Source of the DNA: Limnephilus marmoratus
Lineage: Eukaryota; Arthropoda; Insecta; Trichoptera; Limnephilidae
Direction of reading: 5' to 3'
Length of the DNA stretch: 64,000 nt
Assembly: GCA_917880885.1 (NCBI GenBank)
Contig: OU862913.1
Span: 1,488,001 to 1,552,000 of the forward strand
How positions within the stretch are numbered: the first letter of the stretch is position 1; the number at the start of each line of letters is the position of its first letter. The position numbers and the translations under genes are program-made. Shown piece after piece: positions 21,544 to 31,499 of this stretch. The notes under the pieces are model-generated. The model was not told where the DNA came from. It did not search any database and saw only the letters and a program-made list of their open reading frames with translations.

Positions 21544-21850
21544 TATAGAAGTATCTGGCAGACCCGGCCACACGTTGCTGTGGCTAACGAAAAACAATGC
21601 CATTACCCAACCTTCATGAAATCCACACAACCCGCTTGCCAACTGCCCGCTGCCTGAATTGAATATTTGAATTTCTCGGCTGTTCTGTACTATAATAAGC
21701 ATGTATTGTATATATAAACCTTCCTCTTTAATCACTCTATCTATTGGTGAAAACCGCATGAAAAACCGTTACGTGGTTTAAAAGATCTATGGCACATACA
21801 TTTTGAGCGACTTCATTTTATACTATGTAATGATGATACCTACTTACTCT
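21544..21850 (+). repeat. Element K2 copy
   Basis: The left terminus resembles that of K (GACCCGGCCACACGTTGCTG); the right part has CTATCTATTGGTGAAAACCG, an AAATCCGTTnnGTAGTTT-like block and TTATACTATGTAATGATGAT. Other copies: 21970-22790, 34408-34612 (inverted) and three around 50060-50900. Non-coding; class unresolved. Confidence 0.7.
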
Positions 21851-21969
21851 AGGACATTTATTTTCCAATTTATTCCGTAGAACGAATTTCAAGAGTGACG
21901 ATAGTAGGGCCCGCCAGCCGTTTTAAATCGCACAAAAATATGTTTTCTTTGAATTTATCGGCTTTTTTC

Positions 21970-22790
21970 TAATATAATTTACATGTATTATACATATAAA
22001 CATTCCTCTTCAATCACTCTATCTATTGGTGAAAACCAAAGATATTCAAATAGAAAAGAGATATGCTATGGTGTCCGCGCAACTGACGGCGGACTACGCC
22101 CTAATTAGAGTAGTTTGCGTACAAAAATAATTTGTTCATTTCGTTGATTTTTTGAAGGTGTGCATTAGTATTGGTTAACAATATAGTTTGAATACGAAAA
22201 GAATAATTAAAGTTCGTTTGGTTTATTCCAAAGATATTGAAATATAAGCAGATGTGCTATCTGCTGTTTTTACTATGTGGGTCTGCGCTTCCGGGTGTCG
22301 CCGATATTGTTTACCAATTAACAAATAAACTAAAAGAACAAATAATTAACGAATAAACCAAACGAACGTTAAACTAAATGAACGAATTCTTTCCTTATTC
22401 AAAATATATTGTTAACCAATATTAATGCACATTTTCAAAAAATCAACGAAATGAACAAATTCTTTTTGTATGAAAACTACGCTAATTAGCGCGTAGTTCG
22501 GCGACAGTTGCGCGGACACCATAGCATATCTCTTCTGTATTAGAATATCTTTGGTTTATTCCTTTATTTTTCGTTAATTTAGTTTATTTGTTAATTCGTA
22601 AACAATATCGGTGACACTCGAAAGCGCAGTCCCACCTAATAAAAACTGCAGATAGCACATCTACTTATATTTTAATATCTTTGGTGAAAACCGTATGAAA
22701 ATCCGTTGGGTAGTTTAAAAGATTAACGCGCACATACATTTTGAGCGACTTCATTTAATACTATGTAATGATAATGATTTAAAAAAATAT
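21970..22790 (+). repeat. K2 copy split by element L
   Basis: The left part ends at TCTATCTATTGGTGAAAACC (22037). The right part resumes at GGTGAAAACCGTATGAAAAT (22683) and ends TACTATGTAATGATAATG. The duplicated GGTGAAAACC marks the insertion of element L. Confidence 0.75.
22038..22682. mobile_element. Element L, a-b-a'-b' inverted repeats, 10-bp target duplication
   Basis: The 645-bp element starts AAAGATATT and ends AATATCTTT, flanked by GGTGAAAACC at 22028-22037 and 22683-22692. Block a (22038-22229) is inverted at about 22363-22560; block b (22230-22360) is inverted at about 22561-22682. Each block starts with the same CCAAAGATATT. The order a-b-a'-b' is not a simple hairpin. No ORF. 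The 10-bp duplication would fit a Mutator-like transposase (inference). Confidence 0.75.
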
Positions 22791-23215
22791 ATTTATTCAC
22801 TTACGGTTTTTTTCATTTATTTAATTTAACACGTGTTAACTATCTGAATAAGTGTGAAAATAAGCCAAATAACAGTAAACAATCGATTTTTAACGTGTCT
22901 AAAAAAGTTTCGGTTCCTTCTTTGGTTCCTTCGGTCGGTCACTAGAATTTAGTAAGGCTAAACAGGAGTTCAGCCAGAGTGTAAAGTATCCACGGTTAAC
23001 AACGGGTACTCAAAAATCTCATGTATTAAAAATATTGGCGTTTTTCGGGGAAAAAAAATACTAAATACAATCTTCAAATGTAACAATTAGGACACTATCG
23101 GAACGAATAAATATTATTGGCATTATTTTCAATTCCAAATATTTTTTTTTTGGAACATTAATACAGTCACTAATAAAGGATTATAAATTTACAATTCATT
23201 CTCCGTTTTTTTTAT

Positions 23216-23468
23216 GCTTGAGATTTTATTAAGGAAAGGAAGGAGAGGAAAGTTCTGGGAAGGAAAAGGGTTTAAGGGGTGGGTAGGAATCTGGGATTCA
23301 GTGTGTCCTGGTCATCCGCCTCCAAGACCTAGACAAACCTCACCCCATGAACCCGGGCACCCCTGCTAAATCACCAAACGTAGCGAACCACTTGGGGTGA
23401 CCTATGGCAGAGGTGTTGGTTATCCAATAAAGGTTCCCGGGGCGGCGGTACCCATTCCCGCCTCCCAA
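23216..23468 (-). repeat. Repeat D, short variant
   Basis: Contains TTAAGGAAAGGAAGGAGAGG, GGAAAAGGGTTTAAGGGGTG, CCAAGACCTAGACAAACC, ACCAAACGTAGCGAACCACT and CGGCGGTACCCATTCCCGCC. The 3' hairpin end is lost. A D head in the opposite orientation starts at 23496. Confidence 0.8.
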
Positions 23469-23495
23469 ATTAATTTCCCTCAGGGCCTATGTCAT

Positions 23496-23640
23496 ATTCA
23501 ATTTGGGAGGCGGGAATGGGTACCGCCGCCCCGGGAACAATTTATTGGATAACCAACACATCTGGCATAGATTACCTCAAGTGGTTCGCTACGTTCGGTG
23601 ACTAAGCATGGATGCCCGGGTTCATGGGGGGTGAGGTTTG
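23496..23640 (+). repeat. Repeat D head fragment
   Basis: TTTGGGAGGCGGGAATGGGT through GGGTGAGGTTTGTCC, then a T run and the 3' end of an inverted LINE B copy. With 23216-23468 it makes a local inverted pair. Confidence 0.75.
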
Positions 23641-23644
23641 TCCA

Positions 23645-24735
23645 TTTTTTTTTTTACATTAACTCCACACAGGAGGCCCTGATGAAAATAATTTCCCTCA
23701 GGGCCTATGTCATCTGGGATGCTGTGTGGAGGGTCTTTTTGAGGAGAGGAAGGAATGAACATTGGTCTTGAAGAGACCCATGTTGTAGGAAGGAGGAAAC
23801 ACAGAGGTCGGCAAATCATTCCACAGCCGAGCTGTTGAATACAAGAACGAGTCGAAGAAACGACCCGTTCTCATGTGATAAATGTCAACCGTGTACAAAT
23901 GTTGGGCACGCGTTTGGCGTGTTTCCCGACTATGCACCGGTGCCGAAGGGATCAATGATGCTAGTTCCTCGGAGCATCTTCCATTGTAATACCGGTAGAA
24001 CAAGGATAGTATTCCCACCCGACGCATGTGCTCTAAAGATTGGAATCCGTCTGTTAAGATGGGAGAATCTATCAAACGGACCGCCCGTTTCTGCACAGAG
24101 TCGAGTGTATTTTTTAGGTATTTTGGAGCTCCAGACCAGAGGTGGCTGCCAAATTCAACCGTGGGGCGCAATTGTGATTTTTTTTTTTTTACAGTGAATA
24201 CCGCACAAGAATCTCAACTGCTCCCGTCTGGAGCCAGTGAGACTATGGCATCCCCAATTGGGTGTGTGTTGTGAGGCTGAAGGTAGTGGGGAGGGGAAGG
24301 AGGTGGGGAAGCGGAAGGTTGGGAAGTACCTGGCTATTCAGATCTAGTCACTAAACACGGCTAAAGCCATTTTCAAGCAACGTTTCAATTCTGAATGGTG
24401 GTCTTACACCAGGGCGATACTAATAGTATCTTCCACTCTGGAACATGCCGCAAATATACTATATATTATTTTAAATGAATTAATTGTGAAATAACACAAA
24501 TTAATCAAATAAAATTTATTTGCGCATGCCGGCTTCGAACCCGCGACCTCTGGAATGTGAGTCAAGAGTCTTAGCCACTGGACTACGGAGGTTGTCATTT
24601 GTACAAGGTTAGCAGTTGTGTAGTATTAAAGTATCTGCGGGCCTTGTACAATACGCCCAGTTTTTGGAAGGCTAACTTTGCTCTGGCTTCGATGGAGCCC
24701 CATTTTGCAAAAACCAGTATAGGCGTGTTTCCAGT
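23645..24735 (-). pseudogene. LINE B C-terminal region, split by SINE E
   Basis: Outside the SINE (24178-24598) the minus strand is the longest LINE B coding stretch here. 24735-24598 gives ARAKLAFQKLGVLYKARRYF and LLTLYK. 24171-23710 continues RPTVEFGSHLWSGAPKYL, VQKRAVRLIDSP, MRRVGILSLFYRYYNGRCSE and ends SSKRPSTQHPR before the stop. It then enters the nested 3' hairpin and an A tail (T run at 23646-23656). This is the region after the reverse transcriptase in Jockey-like polyproteins. Confidence 0.85.
24178..24598 (-). mobile_element. SINE E full copy inside LINE B
   Basis: T run (24179-24190), GAATACCGCACAAGAATC, the E body, then a tRNA head on the minus strand (B box GGTTCGAAGCCGG at about 24527-24545, A box TAGTCCAGTGGCTAAG near 24570-24590). 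It interrupts the LINE B reading frame exactly between LTLYK and MRPTVEF, so it is younger than that LINE copy. Confidence 0.9.
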
Positions 24736-24774
24736 CACTGTGTGTACATAAGATAGATAGATCAATAAATAGGT

Positions 24775-24930
24775 GACGCCAGAGGATGACGTGGCAAGAG
24801 CAAGAGAAGAGTATGTATAAGGCGATGTATGAATGTGAACGAGGCAAGGAGTGTGCGCCAAGACCGATTTTTTTGCGGTCCATTCTCTCTGCCTACCGTT
24901 GCGGAGAAACGGCGTGATGTCTGTTTAGTT
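24775..24930 (+). repeat. LINE C 3' end
   Basis: AAGAGTATGTATAAGGCGATG, GTGTGCGCCAAGACCG, TCTCTCTGCCTACC and GGAGAAACGGCGTGATG. The GTTA tail is replaced by TCTGTTTAGTTA. Confidence 0.65.
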
Positions 24931-24939
24931 ATAACTCCT

Positions 24940-25310
24940 AAAAAAACGAGTGCGCTTTAGACCACACGACTGAACTTCTTTAGCTCCTTTATATGAAAGG
25001 AAGAGAGAACGAAAATGACGCGGCACTGCTCTCTCTTGCTCCTACAGTGTGACACAGACGTTAGGCCTGCACTGTGTCTTAGATATACGAAACGTAAATA
25101 GCTATGAGAGAAAGAGAGAAAAAAAATGTGTGCTTGCAACTCTCTCTCTTGCCTCTACAGTAATATACGAAACTAAACTCTCTCTTTCTATCTTAATTAA
25201 CTTATATCTCAATCTCAACTATCGTTCGCCTCGCTTTTTGTAACGCTCTCGTCACGCAGTCGCCAGCTTACTCCCCAAGTCAAGCGAGCGTAAATAAGTT
25301 TGACTTAAAA
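24940..25310 (-). repeat. Single-copy relative of the 90-bp satellite
   Basis: 25226-25290 (TAACGCTCTCGTCACGCAGT, CCAGCTTACTCCCCAAGTCA) is the complement of one satellite unit from 44268-45455. The flank GACCACACGACTGAACTTC (24960-24980) matches the right flank of that array (ACTTCAGTCGTGTGGTCTAA, 45489-45508). This looks like an unamplified version of the same element. CT/GA-rich stretches (CTCTCTCTTGC) lie between. Confidence 0.65.
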
Positions 25311-25396
25311 AAATCAGTCTATACTTATAATGGGAGTCGGAAAGGGGTACCGCCGCCCCGGGAACCATAGGTTACCCCTATATGAACCAATATAGA

Positions 25397-25807
25397 CGAC
25401 CGGCATAGTCCAGCGGTAAGGCTCTTGACTAGCACTCCGAAGGTCGCGGGATCGAATCCCGGCGTGGCGAATAAGTTTTATTTGATTAATTCGTGTTATT
25501 TCACAATTAATTCATTAAAAATAATATATAGTATATTTGCGGCACTTTCCAGAGTGGAAGATACTCTCAGTATCGCCCTGGTGTAAGACCACCATTCAGA
25601 ATTGAAACGTTGCTTGAAATGGCGTTAGCCGTGTTTGGTGACCAGATCTGAATAGCCAGGCACTTCCCCACCTCCCTCTTCCCCATCTCCTTCCCTTCCC
25701 CATTACCTTCAGCCTTACAACATACCCCGATCGGGGATGCCATAGTCCTACTGGCTTCAGACGGGAGCAGTTGGGACTCTTGTGCGGTATTCATGTAAAA
25801 AAAAAAA
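25397..25807 (+). mobile_element. SINE E, complete forward copy
   Basis: A tRNA-derived head (25398-25468) has A box TAGTCCAGCGGT at 25406-25417 and B box GGATCGAATCCC at 25449-25460. It is followed by a TTTTATTTGATTAATT linker, the E body (inverse of the copies above) and an 11-nt A tail (25797-25807). RNA polymerase III boxes plus an A tail indicate a SINE that uses a LINE for retrotransposition. It is the clearest reference copy with 32091-32510. Confidence 0.9.
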
Positions 25808-26160
25808 CCCCAAGCGGCTGGTGACTTAGCAGAGGTGCCAAGGTTCATAGGATGAAGTTTGTCTCGGTCTAGGAAGCGGATGCGTCTGTCCACCTATTGC
25901 GTGGCGGGCCGGATCGGAAGAGACTTGTTGAAGGAGAGCATTTGACGTCTCCAGCAGGACTCTCTTGATGAGGGATGGATTCACACGTTGAAAGTCACTT
26001 CTTGAAAGATTGACCCCAAATTACTATTAATACCTTTTTCTCCCCAGAAATTCCTCTCCTTCCTTTCCTTAAAAATACCGTCTATATAATTACCCTAAGA
26101 TAACATGGGCATTGAGAGAATTTATTTTCCTCAGGGCATTCTGTGTAGAGCTAACGTAGC
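25808..26160 (+). repeat. Repeat D2, 5'-truncated
   Basis: CCCCAAGCGGCTGGTGACTT, TTGCGTGGCGGGCCGGATCG, CTCTCCTTCCTTTCCTTAAA and the eroded 3' end TTTTCCTCAGGGCATTCTGT, GTAGAGCTAACGT. It follows the A tail of SINE E directly. Confidence 0.7.
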
Positions 26161-26334
26161 AAAAAAAGTCACGTAACACAAGTGTTTAAGTATGTTTTGC
26201 ACATTACTGTATATAGTAGAGTACTCAGTACAGTAATGTAGACGAGTTCCATTAGCGGCTATTACCCGACCGTTGAATGTTGTGTTTATCAATGGTACGA
26301 TCAGGGGAGTTCAACCGATAATTATTTTATTTTA

Positions 26335-26660
26335 TACTAGCGAGTTCCCGGCATGCGTTATTATGCCACTTTATAAAGAAATTATTTCTCCCTGCGTGTC
26401 CTTTCCTATTCGTCCCGTTACCCTTCGGCCTTCCCTTCCGCCTTCCCTCTCCTTACTCCCCCGCTTCCCTGTCCCGCGAACCCCCCTCCCGAGTTCCCCT
26501 CCCCCCTCCCGAGTTCCCCTCCTCCTCCTGAGTTCCCCTCTACCCTTCCCACATTTCATACATTCAGTCCCGGTACATTCTGTTTTCAAACAGCTCGCGT
26601 GCCACCTATCAATTTTTTTTATTAAAATTTCATAATGCCAGAGCTCACCAGTATATATAG
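26335..26660 (+). mobile_element. Element K copy
   Basis: ACTAGCGAGTTCCCGGCATG, a C/T-rich core (26400-26570), then TTTCATAATGCCAGAGCTCA. It is shorter than the 14130 copy because the right end is lost. Confidence 0.75.
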
Positions 26661-26989
26661 AAAACTTGGCGGGGGTGCCCACAACATATTACCAAAGCTT
26701 CATCGCAATAGAAATAATACTATAGGAACTCCAGAAACATTCATTTTTATATATAAACTAGCTGGTCCCGGCATGCGTTGCTATGCCATTTAATAAAAAA
26801 ATTGTTTCTCTCTGCGTGTCCTTTCCCATTCGTCCCGTTCCCCTTCCGCCTCCCCTTCTTCTCCTGCGTCCTCTTCCCCTCTCGCGTTCCCACTCCGTCA
26901 CCTCCACCTTCCCTCTTCCCACTCCACTCCCCCCACTCTTCCCTCTCATGTCCCCCTCCCCCCTCGCAGGTTCCCATCCCCCTCCCCCA

Positions 26990-29152
26990 CAGGGCCGGAT
27001 CTACGAAATCTAGCGCCCTGTGCAGTAGGTACCGATGGCGCCCCCCCCCCCCCCCTACATTTTTATTTTGATTAAAAATTCGTTTACCCCAATTTTTTTT
27101 TTTTTAATTATTTTTTTTTTTTACACTAATTTATCAAATAAAATCAAGACATATAAAGGGTGTAACCCTATCTAAAGTTTTCGAATAAATAAGCCACGAT
27201 CTATGTAATTCTTCTCCATTAGGCAGTTTCTTGTAATAATACTTAGTATTAAATTTACGCTTGTTCGTAATCGTAATCGTGTTTTTGCTTTAGATGTTGT
27301 TTTTGATTTTGTCTTCTATTTTGTTTTCGATTTTGTTTTTGATTTTGCTCTGATTCTGTAATGCTTAACTTAGATGGTCTTTGTAATAAATAAAAAAAAA
27401 TAATGTGTAAAAGCCCAGCCGGGCGGGAAATTCATAATAAATAAATAAATATTTTACTATAGATTCTCAACTAGGCACTCAAGTACTTCAGATATCTTTA
27501 CTATCAGACTGAAGAGAGATAGCTTTTAAATGTATTATTTTATTAAAAATTATTTTTTTTTAAACCAAAACTATTATTAAATATTTAACTGACAGCCCTG
27601 AAACAGTTAGCTAATTAGCAAAACCTGCTTAATAATTTCAAACAAAGATAAATTTGAAGGTAACAATAAACTCAATGCAAATTTACTCTATTTAGTGCTT
27701 ATAAATACTGTTGACAACTTTTTGACAAGTCCCCTTTGTTTAGGTACATCTTTTTTATTCTAAATAATCCATCTAAATTTTATGTTCTCGGTTATTATAA
27801 CATTGATATTTTTTTTTTGGTATAGTAACAGTAGTTTAGTAACACATAATAGTATCCTTTACCTAAATACTTGCTACTTTGTTAAATGTTCATTTCTACT
27901 TTGTTATTATCGATAATCTCCTGTGTACCACTGTATACTTATAATACCATGTACTCACTTCAATGTAAAAGCCATGCTATGGCGTTTAAATAAATAAATA
28001 AATAGGAAAATCCAAACCTTTCAATTGTACAGGACTTTCCTGAACTAATAAACTAATGGAATTTTGAGATAACTTTGGCCAGCATCCGGGATCTTTCAAT
28101 TCAAGCTCTGAAAACAGAATTAAATTTAAACTGCTATCAGTAACGTTATTTTTATCTTCTAATAATTCGACCGGAGGAATTTGTGCGATAGATATCTGTT
28201 TAGATGTGCTCGGGATCATTGTAACGTCATTGCGCGGGACATCATTTTTTATCGGTGCTGGAGAAATTGGAATAAAAAAATTCCCAATGGAAACGAGTTT
28301 TTTTATGTCATTATGCTCTTTAATTCTAAGTTTTAGATTCTGCGAGCCTGAAAGTTTTTTTAAAATTATTGTTCTATTCATTGTAATCCACAACCTCTAA
28401 CAACCAATAGAAATTTAGTTATAAATTAAAAAATCTAATAATATAACCTCAAATTTGTACCTTGCATTTCCATTTCCCCTGTGTTCTGTGTTGAGCGAAC
28501 AAACACGAACGTATCTATGGTATCAACGGCTTACGAAAGACGCTTACACTGATTATTACTGACTGTAAAATAACAAATCTAATAGGAATTTATTATAGGT
28601 ACATTTAACGAACTTCAACTGCCAAATCAAACAAGTTGCAACCTTGCATACCGTGCGATGTTTATGCTAATGGAATTTTGAATTTACTGAAGATTTCATA
28701 AGAAAATGGTCTTTAACTAGCTTCTCCTAGAGACTTAAATCGTACAAAAGCACTTTGAAAGGCGCCGCCGGTTTGTTTGTTCTCTTGAATAAAAGTACGG
28801 CGCTGTGATTGGTTAATGAATTTGGATCGCACCCATTCGTCGTAAAAGACGGTAAAAGATATATGGAAAAATAGATCTTACGTTTAAACTTAATATATGG
28901 AATTTGTAAAAAAATTCTGTAACTGACTATAAATTCGTAAATCGTTGAATTCAAACCAGATGCCTGCGCAGTCTGTATCTTTGGAAAGTGTTGCTAGAGC
29001 GTAATAACTATTTCGTACTATGGGTAATTTTTAAACGATTCAGGGAATATTATAACAAATTTTTAATACAATATTTATTTTCTCACGGCGCCCCTTCGGA
29101 GTTGGCGCCAGGTTTTTTGCACGTTTTTGAACGTATGGCAGATCCGGCGCTG
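26990..29152. mobile_element. hAT-superfamily DNA transposon, degenerate
   Basis: Termini CAGGGCCGGATC (26990-27001) and GATCCGGCGCTG (29141-29152) are inverted with one mismatch. Subterminal GCGCCCTGTGCAG and its partial complement support the pairing. The 8-bp target duplication CTCCCCCA (26982-26989, 29153-29160) is perfect. 8-bp duplications and CAGGG-type ends are hallmarks of hAT elements. A 16-nt C run (27036-27052) lies just inside the left end. The only coding relic is at 27986-28393. Confidence 0.92.
27986..28393 (-). pseudogene. hAT transposase N-terminal remnant (ZMYM1-like)
   Basis: A 135-aa minus-strand ORF begins MWITMNRTIILKKLSGSQNL and contains KKLVSIGNFFIP and, near its end, LKDPGCWPKLSQNSISLLVQ. 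The order 'SG-Q..KLR.KE' / 'FF' / 'DP..WP..L....R..LV..GP' is typical of the N-terminus of hAT-derived proteins annotated as zinc finger MYM-type 1-like. The catalytic and dimerisation parts are absent. Assignment is from recognition of the pattern; moderate certainty. Confidence 0.6.
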
Positions 29153-29424
29153 CTCCCCCATCTCTCCCTCCCTCCCGCTTTCCATAGCAATAGCCGCTTC
29201 TACGCGTGCCACCTACAGCAATTTTTTTATACAAATTTTATAATGCCAGAGCTCACCGGAAGTTTTATTAAAACCTTGTCCTGACAATACCGAACACATT
29301 AAAAAAGAATTATCCAATTTGATGCAGTCGTTCGAAAGTTATGCGCTTAGCATCACATTCAGCGATTCATTTTTATATTATAGATATGAATAAATTGTGA
29401 AAACACAAATTGATAAAAAAATAC

Positions 29425-29655
29425 AAGTGTGCAGTTCACATATGGTAGAAGTGAAATCTTCAGAAAACTAAAGTAGACAAGAGTGGGGAGGCTACGAAGT
29501 ACAGCATAAAGAGGACAGCGACTATTCCATCTCATTCTCTAATATGCAATATGCTATAGATTTATGTGTTTGTCTCTTTTTAGTTTCGCTATTTTTCGTT
29601 TCATCGAGTTTCAATTCACAACGGTGCCAAAGAAGTTTTCACTTAAAAAAATGCG
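29425..29655. mobile_element. Element I copy
   Basis: CATATGGTAGAAGTGAAATC, GTGGGGAGGCTACGAAG, CAGCATAAAGAGGACAG, TTTCGTTTCATCGAGTTTCA and CAAAGAAGTTTTCACTT. It is one of the contiguous copies used to define the family. Confidence 0.75.
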
Positions 29656-30297
29656 ACAGCCGTATTCGTAGCCAAGGGTTGTAACCATTCATTCATTCAA
29701 CCACGTAGGCCTATAAAGTAATAATAATCGTAATAATACTCTACGGCGCCTGAAATTAAATTGGCAGGCAATACACATAGCATGCGTGTTAAGAATTTGA
29801 TATTACAAGGAGTAATTTAATATTTTCCCTACTAATTGCTAATTACAATGCTAATACCAGTTCGATCAAAAAGTTTTAGGACCGGCCACAGTGTGACTCT
29901 TTCAGTCATCCGATTGGAATGTTTTTTTTTGTTAGGTTGTAGCGAGTAGCTACTGCTGCGTTAGAAATTGACAACAACGCTACTGAGATACCCTGAGGTT
30001 GGTACGCCGCGAGCAGCTGAGAACATTAGTACAAGTTTTGACCGCGATCATCAGTTGGGAGAGTACCGGTCGAGAGTGTGGGGTTTGCTGCTGTGCCGCT
30101 GGTGGATGGAATCTGGAACTTGGAACACGTTGTGAGACAAATGAATTACGATTATTAATTTAGATTATTATTTTTAAAACTAACGTTTTTAAGACAAGAT
30201 TTTTTATGCATAGCACAAAGGGTAACAATTATTATAAGCAATAATTATCAGCCTGAAACACTCATCCACATTGAAAAATCTTCCGAGAAAAGATACA

Positions 30298-30371
30298 TGA
30301 CGCCAACGGGACTTGAACCCGTGTCCTCTCGATTGCCGGTCGATTGCTCTTGACCACTGAGCTATGGCGGC
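30298..30371 (-). mobile_element. tRNA-like sequence, left arm
   Basis: On the minus strand: acceptor GCCGCCA pairing with TGGCGTC (one mismatch), a 4-bp D stem GCTC/GAGC, a loop CCGGCAA with GGC in the anticodon position, and a perfect T stem ACGGG/CCCGT closing TTCAAGT. The anticodon stem pairs only four of five. A and B boxes are good. It is in a repeated element, so it is a tRNA-derived head; a functional tRNA cannot be excluded. Confidence 0.7.
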
Positions 30372-30535
30372 TTATCTCATACCCGCCAAATGATTCAATA
30401 TATGCTAGTGTTTCATTCAACAATTACTGCTTATTATATTTTTTCCACCTGAAAACAACCAAATATAATATAATAAGCAGTAATTGTTGAATGAAACACT
30501 AGCATATATTGAATCATTTGGCGGGTACGAGATAA

Positions 30536-30609
30536 GCCGCCATAGCTCAGTGGTCAAGAGCAATCGACCGGCAATCGAGAGGACACGGGTTCAAGTCCCG
30601 TTGGCGTCA
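30536..30609 (+). mobile_element. tRNA-like sequence, right arm
   Basis: Identical in the core to the left-arm copy but on the plus strand. A box TAGCTCAGTGG and B box GGGTTCAAGTCCC. The two copies face away from each other across the palindrome centre. Confidence 0.7.
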
Positions 30610-31169
30610 TGTATCTTTTCTCGGAAGATTTTTCAATGTGGATGAGTGTTTCAGGCTGATAATTATTGCTTATAATAATTGTTATTAATTTAGAATATGG
30701 GTTTACTGTTAAATAAATTTTGCCAGGATTCTTTCCTTAGCTGGCTCCCTTATATAAAATAGATTCATCATAGCCTTGCCAGTATTTGTTAAATTTAATA
30801 TTGCGTTCAACAATCATGATCTACATTACTTCTAACAGGGAATATTACGCATTCTGTCACGCCCTGACTTATAAGTCTTTTGCTCTACCAAATATTTGAA
30901 AGTTATGTTTTGCACATTTATAAATGTTAATTGATAATCCAGACTTATTATTTTATGATTAAATCCTACCTACTGTTTAACATGCTGGCGTGAGGAATAT
31001 GTATTTGCTCTTTAACATGTCAATATAAGTAATCATGTAACAAGGTTTAACCACATCTCTCATCGACACTTCCCTCTAAATTTTAGCATTATGATGCGTT
31101 TGTAAAAGTTACGCTGTACCAAATACGTCTTCCTTTTGTGGGTGTTTTTGATTTTTTACAAGTCTGAAA

Positions 31170-31320
31170 ATGGTATCAATTTTGCACCACAACACAATCG
31201 ATACGTCGCATAATACGATCCTTATCCGGTTTTTGACCAAAAACAACACGAATGCCATCCAGCAGCCTGAGAATTCACCTGATCTGACTCTCTGCGACTT
31301 TTTCCTGTTCAACCGACTTT
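31170..31320 (+). pseudogene. mariner transposase C-terminal fragment
   Basis: The frame through 31234-31311 reads LTKNNTNAIQQPENSPDLTL followed by CDFFLFNRL and a stop. This is the diverged form of the mariner signature (N-T...HPPYSPDLAP-DFFLF), which includes the third acidic catalytic residue. The rest of the transposase is unrecognisable. Confidence 0.8.
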
Positions 31321-31499
31321 AAAAACAGCACCCGAGTAATGACATGATAAAAAAAATCAGAGTGTAAAATTCACACGTGGTAGAAGTGAAACTAGAAAGT
31401 CGCAATATATCGCTTTCTTTTTTTGTCTGTTTATTTTAAAGTGGTTTGAAGATTGGATGTTGATTTCACAGAAAAAAAATGTTTTTTTTTTAGAAATTT

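Larger units (their letters stand above)
20440..22950. mobile_element. Long terminal-repeat element M with nested insertions
   Basis: Arms at 20525-20636 and 22806-22920 are inverted and ~80% alike (shared AAAATCGATTGTTTACTGTT and GTTAAATTAAATAAAT). The outer edge carries repeated ACCGAAACCGAA. Between them a ~110-bp block with GGAACAAACATTTAGCAATA-type sequence is directly repeated (20690-20800, 21310-21430), and a short ORF (20790-20987, LQPGPKRRSWRDTKLRMLEE) recurs degenerately at 34270-34400. Elements K2 and L lie inside. Confidence 0.6.
26757..29390 (+). mobile_element. Element K copy split by a hAT transposon
   Basis: The left half (26757-26989) runs from AACTAGCTGGTCCCGGCATG into the pyrimidine core. 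The right half (29153-29390) resumes with CTCCCCCATCTCTCCCTCCC and ends CATTTTTATATTATAGATAT. The hAT element lies between, with CTCCCCCA duplicated. Joining the halves gives the same organisation as 14130-14660. Confidence 0.9.
30224..30684. repeat. 460-bp palindrome with two tRNA-like cores
   Basis: Arms 30224-30440 and 30467-30684 (~217 bp each) are inverted copies with very few differences (for example CTCATACCC versus CTCGTACCC). They are separated by 26 nt. Each arm contains a 74-nt tRNA-like sequence, and each arm's own ends resemble each other (TATAATAAGCAGTAATTGTT and the complement of ATAATTATTGCTTATAATA). TTATTAATTTAGA occurs at 30152-30164 and 30682-30694 and may be a target duplication of the whole. 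Confidence 0.9.

Noticed and set aside
25567..25893. 108-aa ORF, and similar ones at 14.9 and 32.2 kb
   Set aside because: They are chance frames through SINE E, which is non-coding.
30298..30371. Functional tRNA gene, Ala(GGC)
   Set aside because: The acceptor and anticodon stems have mismatches and the sequence lies in a palindromic repeated element with conserved flanks. A tRNA-derived head is more likely.
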